Part shown: in pieces, positions 1 to 5,251 of the stretch | Layout: the number at the start of each line of letters is the position of its first letter | How positions within the stretch are numbered: the stretch's first letter is position 1 | DNA from: Candidatus Alistipes excrementipullorum | GTDB taxonomy: Bacteria; Bacteroidota; Bacteroidia; Bacteroidales; Rikenellaceae | Length of the DNA stretch: 5,251 nt | NCBI GenBank assembly: GCA_019113665.1 | Contig: DXGW01000175.1 | Span: 1-5,251 of the forward strand | Direction: 5' to 3' | Made by a program: the position numbers and the translations under genes | Notes under the pieces: generated by a model | The model's database searches: none | Told to the model about the DNA's origin: nothing | The model's input: only the letters and a program-made list of their open reading frames with translations

Positions 1-1
1 C

Positions 2-1612
2 AATCCCGAGGTTCTGGTTCTCAACAACGGCAAGATCGCGGCCGACATCAACGTCAACTTCCCCGCGAAGTATTTCGACAAGAATGCCGTACTGAAAGTT
101 ACTCCGGTAATCGTATTCGAGGGAGGCGAAGTCGCAGCTCCGACCAAATGTCTTCAGGGCTCGAAAGTAAAGGACAACTATACGGTTGTAAACGAGAACG
201 GCGGTTCGTACTCGTACAGCGTAGAGTTCCCCTACGACGAACGCATGCAGCAGTGCGAGCTCCAGCTCCGCGTCGAGGTTAAGTGCCCCAGCGGTCCGTG
301 CAAGGAGTTCACGCTCGTAAACGCCAACACCGGCGCTCTCCCGACCAAGGAGGAGGCTGAGGTTCTGGCCAAGGGCGGTGCCGAGGCAGCTGCTCTCACC
401 AAGTCGTTCGGCCGTACGATCGCCAAGGGCCTGAACACCCTTCAGAAGGATCTCGACTACGCCGACAACATGCAGGTTGCTGCCAACGACTACAAGAACG
501 TTACCACGGTAGTTACCAAGGCCGACATCCTCTACAAGATCAACAGCTCGAAGGTTGAGAAGAAGGCCATCAAGACCGAAGAGCTCGAGAACCTCGAGGC
601 CAAGGTTGCCGAGAACAAGGCCAATGACCGTGCTACGCAGAGCGTATATGTAAACGGTTACGCTTCGCCCGATGGTCCGGAGAAGTTCAACGACAAGCTC
701 TCGAGCGCACGTAGCGAGTCCGGTAAGAAGGCTATCGAGAAGCTGCTGGCCGACGCAGGTCTGCAGATCGACGCCGCTTCGTACGGTGAGGACTGGGAAG
801 GCTTCAAGGAGGCTGTTGCCGCTTCGAACATCGAGGACAAGGAGATCATTCTCCAAGTTCTGAGCCAGTACGACTCGTCGGCTCAGCGCGAGAAGGAGAT
901 CAAGAACCTCTCGGCCGTATACGGAACACTGAAGAAGGAGATCCTGCCGCAGCTCCGTCGTGCACAGATCGTCAACAGCGCCGACATCACCGGCAAGACC
1001 GACGACGAGATGCTTGCACTGGTTAAGGCCGGCGACTTCAAGGAACTCGACCTCGAGGAACTCCTCCACATCGCAGAGGCAAAGCCCGAGTGCGCAGTCG
1101 CTGCTCTGGAGTACGCATCAGCAAAATATAACGACGCCCGTGCATACAACAACCTCGGTCTGGCTTACGCTGAGGCTGGTGAGAACGCCAAAGCTCTCGC
1201 AGCATTCCAGAACGCAGTCAAGGCCGGCGGCAACTCGGCCGAGCTGAACAACAACCTCGCTCTCGCCTACCTGGCAAACGGCGACGTTGAGAAGGCCAAG
1301 GAGTATGCAAAGGCTGCCGACGCACAGACTCAGGCTCTGGTATATGCAGCTGAAGGCGACTATGCAAAGGCCGCTCCGAAGCTCACGGGTTACAACGCTG
1401 CCATCGCTCAGATCATGAACGGCGATCTGGCTGCCGCCAAGAACAGCATCGCTAACGACAACTCGGCCAAGGCCGACTACCTGCGTGCCGTTATCGCTGT
1501 CAAGGAGGGTAACCTGAACAACGCAAAGGCTCAGCTCAACAGCGCAATCTCGAAGGATCCTTCGCTCGAGGCAAAGGCCAAGAAGGACGTAAACCTCGCA
1601 GCTCTCTACTAA
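2..1612 (+). CDS. Envelope protein with OmpA-like domain and C-terminal TPRs (5' truncated)
   Basis: The frame is open from base 2 to the TAA at 1610-1612, giving 536 visible residues; the true start and any signal peptide lie upstream. The internal ATG at 245 is not the start, because sensible coding continues above it. Visible residues 1-95 look beta-rich. Residues about 215-323 resemble the OmpA-like fold: GYASPDG at 219-225, LSSAR at 233-237, GEDWEGF at 262-268 and LPQLRRAQI at 315-323. At least two clear TPRs follow (about 380-411 with YNNLGLAYAEAGE, and 412-442 with NNLALAYLANGD), with degenerate repeats to about 521. The protein is Lys/Ala/Glu-rich and the codons are strongly biased (AAG, AAC, CTC, TAC), which suggests high expression. 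OmpA-like domains usually bind peptidoglycan in the periplasm and TPRs bind proteins, so an envelope scaffold role is inferred. The exact function is unknown to me. Confidence 0.85.
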   Translation, partial: NPEVLVLNNGKIAADINVNFPAKYFDKNAVLKVTPVIVFEGGEVAAPTKCLQGSKVKDNYTVVNENGGSYSYSVEFPYDERMQQCELQLRVEVKCPSGPCKEFTLVNANTGALPTKEEAEVLAKGGAEAAALTKSFGRTIAKGLNTLQKDLDYADNMQVAANDYKNVTTVVTKADILYKINSSKVEKKAIKTEELENLEAKVAENKANDRATQSVYVNGYASPDGPEKFNDKLSSARSESGKKAIEKLLADAGLQIDAASYGEDWEGFKEAVAASNIEDKEIILQVLSQYDSSAQREKEIKNLSAVYGTLKKEILPQLRRAQIVNSADITGKTDDEMLALVKAGDFKELDLEELLHIAEAKPECAVAALEYASAKYNDARAYNNLGLAYAEAGENAKALAAFQNAVKAGGNSAELNNNLALAYLANGDVEKAKEYAKAADAQTQALVYAAEGDYAKAAPKLTGYNAAIAQIMNGDLAAAKNSIANDNSAKADYLRAVIAVKEGNLNNAKAQLNSAISKDPSLEAKAKKDVNLAALY

Positions 1613-1632
1613 CAGACTGCCAAGGTCACGAT

Positions 1633-1673
1633 AAATACGGACGGTACCTCGCAAAGGGGTACCGTCCGTATTT
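1633..1673 (+). terminator. Intrinsic terminator after the OmpA/TPR gene
   Basis: A perfect 16-bp inverted repeat pairs 1633-1648 with 1658-1673 around a 9-nt loop. The right arm ends in TATTTT, giving a short U-rich tail on the + strand, and the left arm starts with AAATA, so it could also act weakly on the other strand. It begins 20 nt after the TAA at 1610-1612 and lies before the deoC promoter, so it should separate the two transcription units. Read directly from the sequence; termination itself is inferred. Confidence 0.88.
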
Positions 1674-1719
1674 TGTAGCGAAGGTTACGGACAGAGCCGG
1701 CCGGACAAAAAATATCCGT

Positions 1720-1751
1720 TTTGTTCTTTCTCAAAAAAATTTCTATATTTG
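1720..1751 (+). promoter_or_regulatory. deoC promoter, Bacteroidetes sigma-ABfr type
   Basis: A -33 box TTTG at 1720-1723 and a -7 box TATATTTG at 1744-1751 (matching TAnnTTTG) are separated by exactly 20 bp, the spacing typical of the Bacteroidetes primary sigma factor. Transcription should start near 1756-1760, leaving a leader of about 30-35 nt before the ATG at 1790. The leader is AT-rich and has no Shine-Dalgarno sequence, as is common in this phylum. I see no clear DeoR- or CytR-type operator. Confidence 0.8.
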
Positions 1752-1789
1752 TATTTATAAGAATACAAACCGTTAAAACCATATCAGTT

Positions 1790-2668
1790 ATGGAATACGC
1801 AAACCGTCTGGAAAAATATGCTCCTGCACAAAGCGAAGCGCAGGTAGCCGAAGAGGTGGCGAAGATGAAAGCAGCCGCCGAGAAGAATGAAAATACGGAG
1901 GTCTACAAATTCTGTTATTCATCAATAGATCTGACGACGCTGTCATGCAACGATTCGGACGAATCCGTCACGGAATTCGCGAAGAAAGCCGTAGAATTCT
2001 ATGACAAGTACCCCGAAATTCCAAACGTGGCCTCGATATGCATCTATCCGTCATTCGTCGAGACGGTAGGACTCGCCGTTGGCGATTCGCCCATGCGTAT
2101 TACGAGCGTAGCCGGCGGATTCCCCGCCGCACAGACATTCCTCGAGGTTAAGAGCCTCGAAGTGGCCATGGCCGTAGAGAACGGCGCCGACGAGGTGGAC
2201 ATAGTACTCAATGTCGGCAAGATGCTCAAGGGCCACTACGATGAAGCCGCCAACGAAGTGGAGGTTCTGCGCAAGGAGGCCGGCAGCGACGTGGTGCTGA
2301 AGGTGATAATCGAGTCGGGAGCCCTCAAGACGCCCGAACTCATACGCAAGGCCTCGCTGCTGTCGATGGAGGCCGGTGCCGACTTCGTGAAGACTTCGAC
2401 CGGCAAGATAGACGTGGCCGCAACGCCCGAAGCTGCCGTGGTCATGTGCCACGCCATCAAGGACTACTACGAGAAGACAGGCCGCAAGGTCGGTTTCAAG
2501 GCCGCAGGAGGTGTACGCACGCCGCAGGAGGCTGTTCTCTACTATACTATTGTCAAGGAGATACTCGGTGACGAGTGGATCACGACGGACCTGTTCCGTA
2601 TCGGAGCCTCGTCGGCCGCCAACAATATCCTCTCGGCAATCGAGGGCAAGCAGATCAAGTTCTTCTGA
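1790..2668 (+). CDS. deoC: Deoxyribose-phosphate aldolase
   Basis: A 292-residue class I aldolase that splits 2-deoxy-D-ribose 5-phosphate into glyceraldehyde 3-phosphate and acetaldehyde, the last step of deoxynucleoside catabolism in the cytoplasm. The TIM-barrel signatures are complete: CIYPSF (84-89), ADEVDIVLN (133-141) with the catalytic Asp137, KVIIESG (171-177), FVKTSTGK (199-206) with Schiff-base Lys201, GFKAAGGVRT (235-244) with the second active-site lysine Lys237, and phosphate-site GASS (272-275). It is longer than the roughly 260-residue E. coli enzyme through an N-terminal helical extension of about 35-40 residues. The ATG at 1790 is chosen because the in-frame TTG at 1721 lies inside the -33 box, upstream of the predicted transcription start. 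The gene stands alone between two terminators, with no deoA, deoB or deoD beside it. Confidence 0.96.
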   Translation: MEYANRLEKYAPAQSEAQVAEEVAKMKAAAEKNENTEVYKFCYSSIDLTTLSCNDSDESVTEFAKKAVEFYDKYPEIPNVASICIYPSFVETVGLAVGDSPMRITSVAGGFPAAQTFLEVKSLEVAMAVENGADEVDIVLNVGKMLKGHYDEAANEVEVLRKEAGSDVVLKVIIESGALKTPELIRKASLLSMEAGADFVKTSTGKIDVAATPEAAVVMCHAIKDYYEKTGRKVGFKAAGGVRTPQEAVLYYTIVKEILGDEWITTDLFRIGASSAANNILSAIEGKQIKFF

Positions 2669-2684
2669 CGTGCAAACGCCGGCA

Positions 2685-2726
2685 AACAAACAAATCCCGC
2701 CGATAAATCGGCGGGATTTGTTTGTT
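2685..2726. terminator. Bidirectional terminator shared by deoC and xerD
   Basis: A perfect 19-bp inverted repeat (2685-2703 with 2708-2726) closes on the 4-nt loop TAAA. The GC-rich core CCCGCCGA/TCGGCGGG is flanked on both sides so that either strand reads ATTTGTTTGTT after the core, a U-rich tail in both directions. It starts 16 nt after the deoC stop and ends 17 nt before the stop of the convergent recombinase gene, so it is well placed to stop both transcripts and limit read-through. Confidence 0.92.
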
Positions 2727-2743
2727 GTGGTCAGGGCAAACGT

Positions 2744-3640
2744 CTACTGCTCCTCCAGTTTCTCGACCGTCTCGCGCAGACGGCCGGCATCGAGATGGGT
2801 GTATATCTCGGTAGTCGAGATATTCTCATGGCCGAGCAGCTCCTGCACCTGGCGTATGCTTGCCCCGCCGGCCAGCAGATGGGTGGCAAATGAGTGCCTG
2901 AAGGTATGGGGGCTGATATGCTTGTCTATGCCGGCACGGAGCGCCGCCTGCTTTATGACCGTAAAGACCATGACACGCGTAAGGCTGCGGCCGCGGTTGT
3001 TCAGGAAAACGGTCTCCTCGCCCGAGGCGGCCGTCCCCCGCTCGTCGAGATACAGCTGTATCCTCTCACGCGCGACCGGGCTCAGGGGGACCAGACGCTG
3101 CTTGTCGCCCTTGCCGATGACACGAATATAGCCTTCACCGAAAAAGAGGTCGCACATACGCAGCGATATGAGCTCCGACACGCGCAGCCCGCACGAATAG
3201 AGCACCTCAAGCATGGCCCTGTCGCGCCGTCCCTTGACCGTGGAGGCGTCGACCGATGCGATTATGCGGTCGATGTCGTCGGTGGTCAGCGTATCGGGCA
3301 GCTGACGGCCGAACTTGGGCGTATCGACGAACTCGGCCGGCGAGGCCGATATGGCATCGGTCACAAGCAGATAGTTGTAGAAACTCTTGATGCTGCTCAG
3401 GCAGCGCGCCTGCGAGCTGCGTTCGCTTCCGCGGTCGAAAACATGGCACATGAAACGCTCGATCATCTGCGACTCGACCTTTTGAGGCGGAACGTCGTAC
3501 ATGCGCAGAATGAAGTGCGCGAAATCCCGCAGGTCACGCACGTATGAATCGACCGTATTGTCCGAAAGATTCCTCTCGAATTTTATGTATGTACGGTAAC
3601 GCTTTGCCGCAGCGTCCCATTTTGCTGTATTCTCGGCCAT
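2744..3640 (-). CDS. xerD: Tyrosine recombinase, XerD-like
   Basis: A 298-residue site-specific recombinase, the usual length for XerC/XerD. The N-terminal SAM-like core-binding domain covers about residues 10-100 (NLSDNTVDSYVRDLRDF) and the catalytic domain about 115-298. The full catalytic set is visible: Arg153 in CGLRVSEL, Lys177 in IGKGDKQR, His245 and Arg248 in HTFRHSFATH, His271 in LLGHENIS and nucleophile Tyr280 in TTEIYTHLD. XerC and XerD together resolve chromosome dimers at dif during division with FtsK. HTFRHS and TTEIYTHLD favour XerD over XerC, but Bacteroidetes carry many Xer-like integrases, so the paralogue call is less certain than the family. No integron, phage or transposon genes surround it, and its neighbours are core genes, which supports a housekeeping role. 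The ATG at 3638-3640 (- strand) has no Shine-Dalgarno sequence. It converges with deoC and diverges from prmA. Confidence 0.9.
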   Translation of the reverse strand: MAENTAKWDAAAKRYRTYIKFERNLSDNTVDSYVRDLRDFAHFILRMYDVPPQKVESQMIERFMCHVFDRGSERSSQARCLSSIKSFYNYLLVTDAISASPAEFVDTPKFGRQLPDTLTTDDIDRIIASVDASTVKGRRDRAMLEVLYSCGLRVSELISLRMCDLFFGEGYIRVIGKGDKQRLVPLSPVARERIQLYLDERGTAASGEETVFLNNRGRSLTRVMVFTVIKQAALRAGIDKHISPHTFRHSFATHLLAGGASIRQVQELLGHENISTTEIYTHLDAGRLRETVEKLEEQ

Positions 3641-3653
3641 TGTCGTTCGGGTT

Positions 3654-3703
3654 CAAAAGCGCTCTCCCGCCACGAAAAGAGGGAGAACAGCCAAGGCTTT
3701 TCG
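3654..3703 (-). other. Nested inverted repeats in the predicted xerD leader
   Basis: Short complementary arms are visible: AAAAGC (3655-3660) with GCTTTT (3696-3701), enclosing TCTCCC (3663-3668) with GGGAGA (3681-3686). The segment CTTTTCG (3697-3703) can instead pair with CGAAAAG (3673-3679). The stems are only 6-7 bp, so this may be chance. If folded in the xerD mRNA they would lie just upstream of its start codon. No known riboswitch or leader family is recognised. Confidence 0.25.
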
Positions 3704-3715
3704 GATTTTTTATCC

Positions 3716-3723
3716 TAAATTTG
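3716..3723 (+). promoter_or_regulatory. Predicted -7 box of the prmA-recO promoter
   Basis: TAAATTTG matches the Bacteroidetes TAnnTTTG consensus exactly. It lies 44 bp before the prmA ATG, so transcription would start near 3728-3731 with a leader of about 38 nt. No good TTTG -33 box is present at the expected position (about 3691-3697); the nearest T-run, 3698-3701, is too close. The call therefore rests on the -7 box and its position. Confidence 0.5.
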
Positions 3724-3729
3724 CCTCTA

Positions 3730-3763
3730 CAAAGATAGCGAATTTTACATAATATCATTCAAC
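3730..3763 (-). promoter_or_regulatory. Predicted xerD promoter
   Basis: On the - strand, 3737-3730 reads TATCTTTG, an exact TAnnTTTG -7 box. A GTTG at 3763-3760 sits 22 bp upstream and could be a weak -33 element. Transcription would start near 3722-3725, giving a leader of about 80 nt before the xerD ATG. The -33 region ends only 4 bp from the prmA start codon, so this promoter lies inside the prmA leader. Confidence 0.58.
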
Positions 3764-3767
3764 GGAT

Positions 3768-4604
3768 ATGGATTACGTCGAACTGAGCATGACCGTTGCG
3801 GACGAGGAGACGGCCGAAATAATAGTTGCCGAGCTGGCCGACTACCCCTTCGAGAGCTTTTCGGCCGAAGGGAGGGATCTCAAGGCATATATTCCGGAAA
3901 AGGAGCTCGCTGAATGCAGGGCCGATGTCGACAAGATGCTCGGCCGATACGGAATCGGCGGACAGGAATACACGCTCATAGGTCAGCGCAACTGGAATGC
4001 CGTATGGGAGAGCGATTTCGAGCCGGTTGAGATCGACGGCCGCGTGATAGTGCGCGCACCGTTCCATGAACCGCGACCCGAATACGGCGACATGGAGCTC
4101 GTAATCATGCCGAACATGTCTTTCGGCACGGGGCACCATGTCACCACACGGCTGATGGTCGAGACGATGCTCGGAATGGAGCTGAAGGCGAAGCAGGTTC
4201 TGGACATGGGCTGCGGCACCGGGGTGCTCGCCATTCTGGCCGCCAAGTCCGGAGCGGCACATGTCGACGCCGTCGACATCGACGAGATGGCATTCGGCAA
4301 CTGCGCCGACAACATCGCAGCAAACAACGTTGCGGAATGCATATCCCCCATACTCGGCGATGTCGGGGCAGTCGAGGGGCGGCATTACGACGTCATCGTG
4401 GCAAACATCAACCGCAACATACTCCTGCACGACATGCCGTCGTATGCAGCCATGCTCAACGCCGGCGGCCGCATCGTCATGAGCGGATTCCTCACCGAAG
4501 ATGCCGGCGCAATATCGGAGGCCGCAAGAACGTTAGACATGCAGGAGGTGCAACGCAGGGAAAACGAAGGCTGGACAGCCATTGAATTCGTCAAGGCAGA
4601 ATGA
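3768..4604 (+). CDS. prmA: Ribosomal protein L11 methyltransferase
   Basis: A 278-residue S-adenosylmethionine-dependent methyltransferase, near the 280-300 usual for PrmA, which trimethylates lysines and the N-terminus of ribosomal protein L11 in the cytoplasm. Residues 1-75 form the small substrate-recognition domain. The PrmA signature FGTGHHVTTRLM (119-130, FGTGxHxTT) leads into the Rossmann-like catalytic domain: SAM motif I DMGCGTGVLAILAAKSGA (146-163), the ribose-binding acidic motif AVDIDEMA (168-175), VANINRNILL (211-220) in place of the usual N-P-type active-site motif, and GGRIVMSGFL (233-242). The ATG at 3768 is the first in frame, with no clear Shine-Dalgarno sequence. Its stop overlaps the recO start (ATGA), so the two are probably co-transcribed. 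It is usually dispensable for growth in E. coli. Confidence 0.95.
   Translation: MDYVELSMTVADEETAEIIVAELADYPFESFSAEGRDLKAYIPEKELAECRADVDKMLGRYGIGGQEYTLIGQRNWNAVWESDFEPVEIDGRVIVRAPFHEPRPEYGDMELVIMPNMSFGTGHHVTTRLMVETMLGMELKAKQVLDMGCGTGVLAILAAKSGAAHVDAVDIDEMAFGNCADNIAANNVAECISPILGDVGAVEGRHYDVIVANINRNILLHDMPSYAAMLNAGGRIVMSGFLTEDAGAISEAARTLDMQEVQRRENEGWTAIEFVKAE
4593..4604 (+). promoter_or_regulatory. Translational coupling junction prmA/recO
   Basis: The recO ATG (4601-4603) overlaps the prmA TGA (4602-4604) in the sequence ATGA. A weak AAGG at 4593-4596, 4 nt before the start, is the only Shine-Dalgarno-like element seen before any gene here. Terminating ribosomes could re-initiate directly on recO. 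Confidence 0.65.
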
Positions 4605-5251
4605 AGAGTTACAAGGCCCGCGGCATAGTCCTCAACACGCTGAAGTACGGCGAATCGTCGATGGTCGCCCATCTGCTGACCGATGTCGGCGGACGCCGCA
4701 GCTACATGGTGCAGGGCATACGCTCGTCGCGCGGGCACGGGTCGAAATCGGCACTTTTCCAGCCGATGTTCGCCGTCGAGTTCGAGGGTCTCGAATCGCT
4801 GCGAATGGAGATGCACCGGTTCCGTGAGGTACACAGCGGGATCGTACTGCAGACACTCCCATTCGACATACGCAAGACCACGATCGCGCTCTTCATGGCA
4901 GAGGTTTTGTACCGTCTGGTAAAGGAGAGCGAACCCAACCCCGACCTTTTCGACTTTGCCTGGGGTTCGGTCGAGGCTCTCGACGACGCAAAGGAGGGAG
5001 TGGCCAATTTCCACCTCTGGTTCCTGGCCAACCTGAGCCGTTTCCTGGGGTTCTGCCCCGGCAACGAATATACGCACGGAGCGTTGTTCGACATGCGCGA
5101 AGGACTCTTCACGACCGTACCGCCGCTGCATTCGGCCGTAATGTCGGCCGACAACGCGATGATCCTGCGCGACCTGCTCGAATGCGACGTCAAGTGTCTC
5201 GGCGAGATAGGGCTCAACAGACGGCAGACTGTCGACTTCCTCGATGCGATG
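4601..5251 (+). CDS. recO: DNA repair protein RecO (3' truncated)
   Basis: 217 codons run open to the last base of the window with no stop; by comparison with the family (about 230-250 residues) only the last 20-30 residues should be missing. RecO binds single-stranded DNA and SSB and, with RecR, loads RecA on gapped DNA in the RecF pathway. The N-terminal OB-fold region is recognisable: KARGIVLNTLKYGESSMVAHLL (split here as residues 5-26), GRRSYMVQGIR (31-41), then the FQPM and LESLR segments up to about 68. A helical region follows, with ALFMAEVLYRLV (96-107), FHLWFLANLSRFLGF (137-151) and the RecO-typical FDMREGLF (163-170) before PPLH. No CxxC pair for the zinc site of some RecO proteins is visible, so this seems to be a zinc-free form. 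It overlaps prmA by 4 bp, so both are probably expressed together. Confidence 0.92.
   Translation, partial: MKSYKARGIVLNTLKYGESSMVAHLLTDVGGRRSYMVQGIRSSRGHGSKSALFQPMFAVEFEGLESLRMEMHRFREVHSGIVLQTLPFDIRKTTIALFMAEVLYRLVKESEPNPDLFDFAWGSVEALDDAKEGVANFHLWFLANLSRFLGFCPGNEYTHGALFDMREGLFTTVPPLHSAVMSADNAMILRDLLECDVKCLGEIGLNRRQTVDFLDAM

Noticed and set aside
1118..1654. 178-residue open frame on the - strand opposite the OmpA/TPR gene
   Set aside because: It runs antisense to a clearly coding, codon-biased gene and crosses the terminator hairpin. Its Leu/Val/Cys-rich product shows no recognisable domain.
1697..1704. CCGGCCGG palindrome upstream of the deoC promoter as an operator
   Set aside because: It is an 8-bp palindrome in a GC-rich genome, about 15 bp above the -33 box, with no second copy or similarity to a known operator.
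1721..1789. In-frame TTG-initiated extension of deoC by 23 residues
   Set aside because: The TTG lies inside the -33 box and upstream of the predicted transcription start. The added residues are an AT-rich promoter translated by chance, and MEYANR from the ATG at 1790 is a sensible start.
2051..2689. 212-residue open frame on the - strand opposite deoC
   Set aside because: deoC has complete catalytic motifs on the other strand; the antisense product has no recognisable features and starts in the shared terminator.
2894..3547. 217-residue open frame on the + strand opposite xerD
   Set aside because: The xerD frame carries the full tyrosine recombinase catalytic set. The + frame is an antisense by-product of GC-rich codons.
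3743..3765. dif-like site next to the Xer recombinase gene
   Set aside because: TTACATAATATCATTCAAC has a CATAA reminiscent of dif, but there is no 11-6-11 pair of inverted arms, and dif is normally at the replication terminus, not beside xerD.
4385..5131. 248-residue open frame on the - strand opposite prmA and recO
   Set aside because: It spans the junction of two well-recognised genes on the + strand and has no recognisable domain.
1..5251. CRISPR array, tRNA, rRNA, insertion sequence or defence island
   Set aside because: No spaced direct repeats, cloverleaf-like segments, transposase motifs or terminal inverted repeats were seen, and nearly all of the window is filled with recognisable genes. 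The Xer protein is the only recombinase and its neighbours are core genes.

Overview
This window looks like an ordinary chromosomal housekeeping segment of a Bacteroidales bacterium, most likely Alistipes (Rikenellaceae) or a close relative. The reasons are: promoter-like sites matching the Bacteroidetes pattern TTTG-N19-21-TAnnTTTG; start codons with no strong Shine-Dalgarno sequence; a fairly GC-rich composition for this phylum; and a GYASPDG-type OmpA-like domain joined to TPRs, an arrangement I associate with Bacteroidales envelope proteins. The genus is an inference from composition and protein style, not a database match.

Layout: (1) Positions 2-1612 (+) hold the 3' part of a large, codon-biased gene for a probable envelope protein. 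It has an N-terminal beta-rich region, an OmpA-like domain and C-terminal TPRs, and it ends at a strong hairpin terminator. (2) Positions 1790-2668 (+) encode DeoC (deoxyribose-phosphate aldolase) behind its own well-formed Bacteroidetes promoter. (3) Positions 2744-3640 (-) encode a XerC/XerD-family tyrosine recombinase, closest in motif style to XerD. It converges on deoC, and the two genes share a symmetric 19-bp bidirectional terminator. (4) A 127-bp divergent intergenic region carries two opposing -7 boxes only 6 bp apart. (5) Positions 3768-4604 (+) encode PrmA (ribosomal protein L11 methyltransferase). (6) Positions 4601-5251 (+) encode RecO, overlapping prmA by ATGA and cut off by the window end.

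The genes do not form one pathway. deoC is a monocistronic nucleoside-salvage gene. xerD and recO both act on DNA (chromosome dimer resolution and RecF-pathway repair) but are transcribed divergently. prmA and recO look like one translationally coupled unit. I see no mobile element, CRISPR array, tRNA, rRNA or new defence-type system. The most interesting points are the nearly touching divergent promoters between xerD and prmA, the non-canonical OmpA-like/TPR envelope protein, and the symmetric shared terminator.
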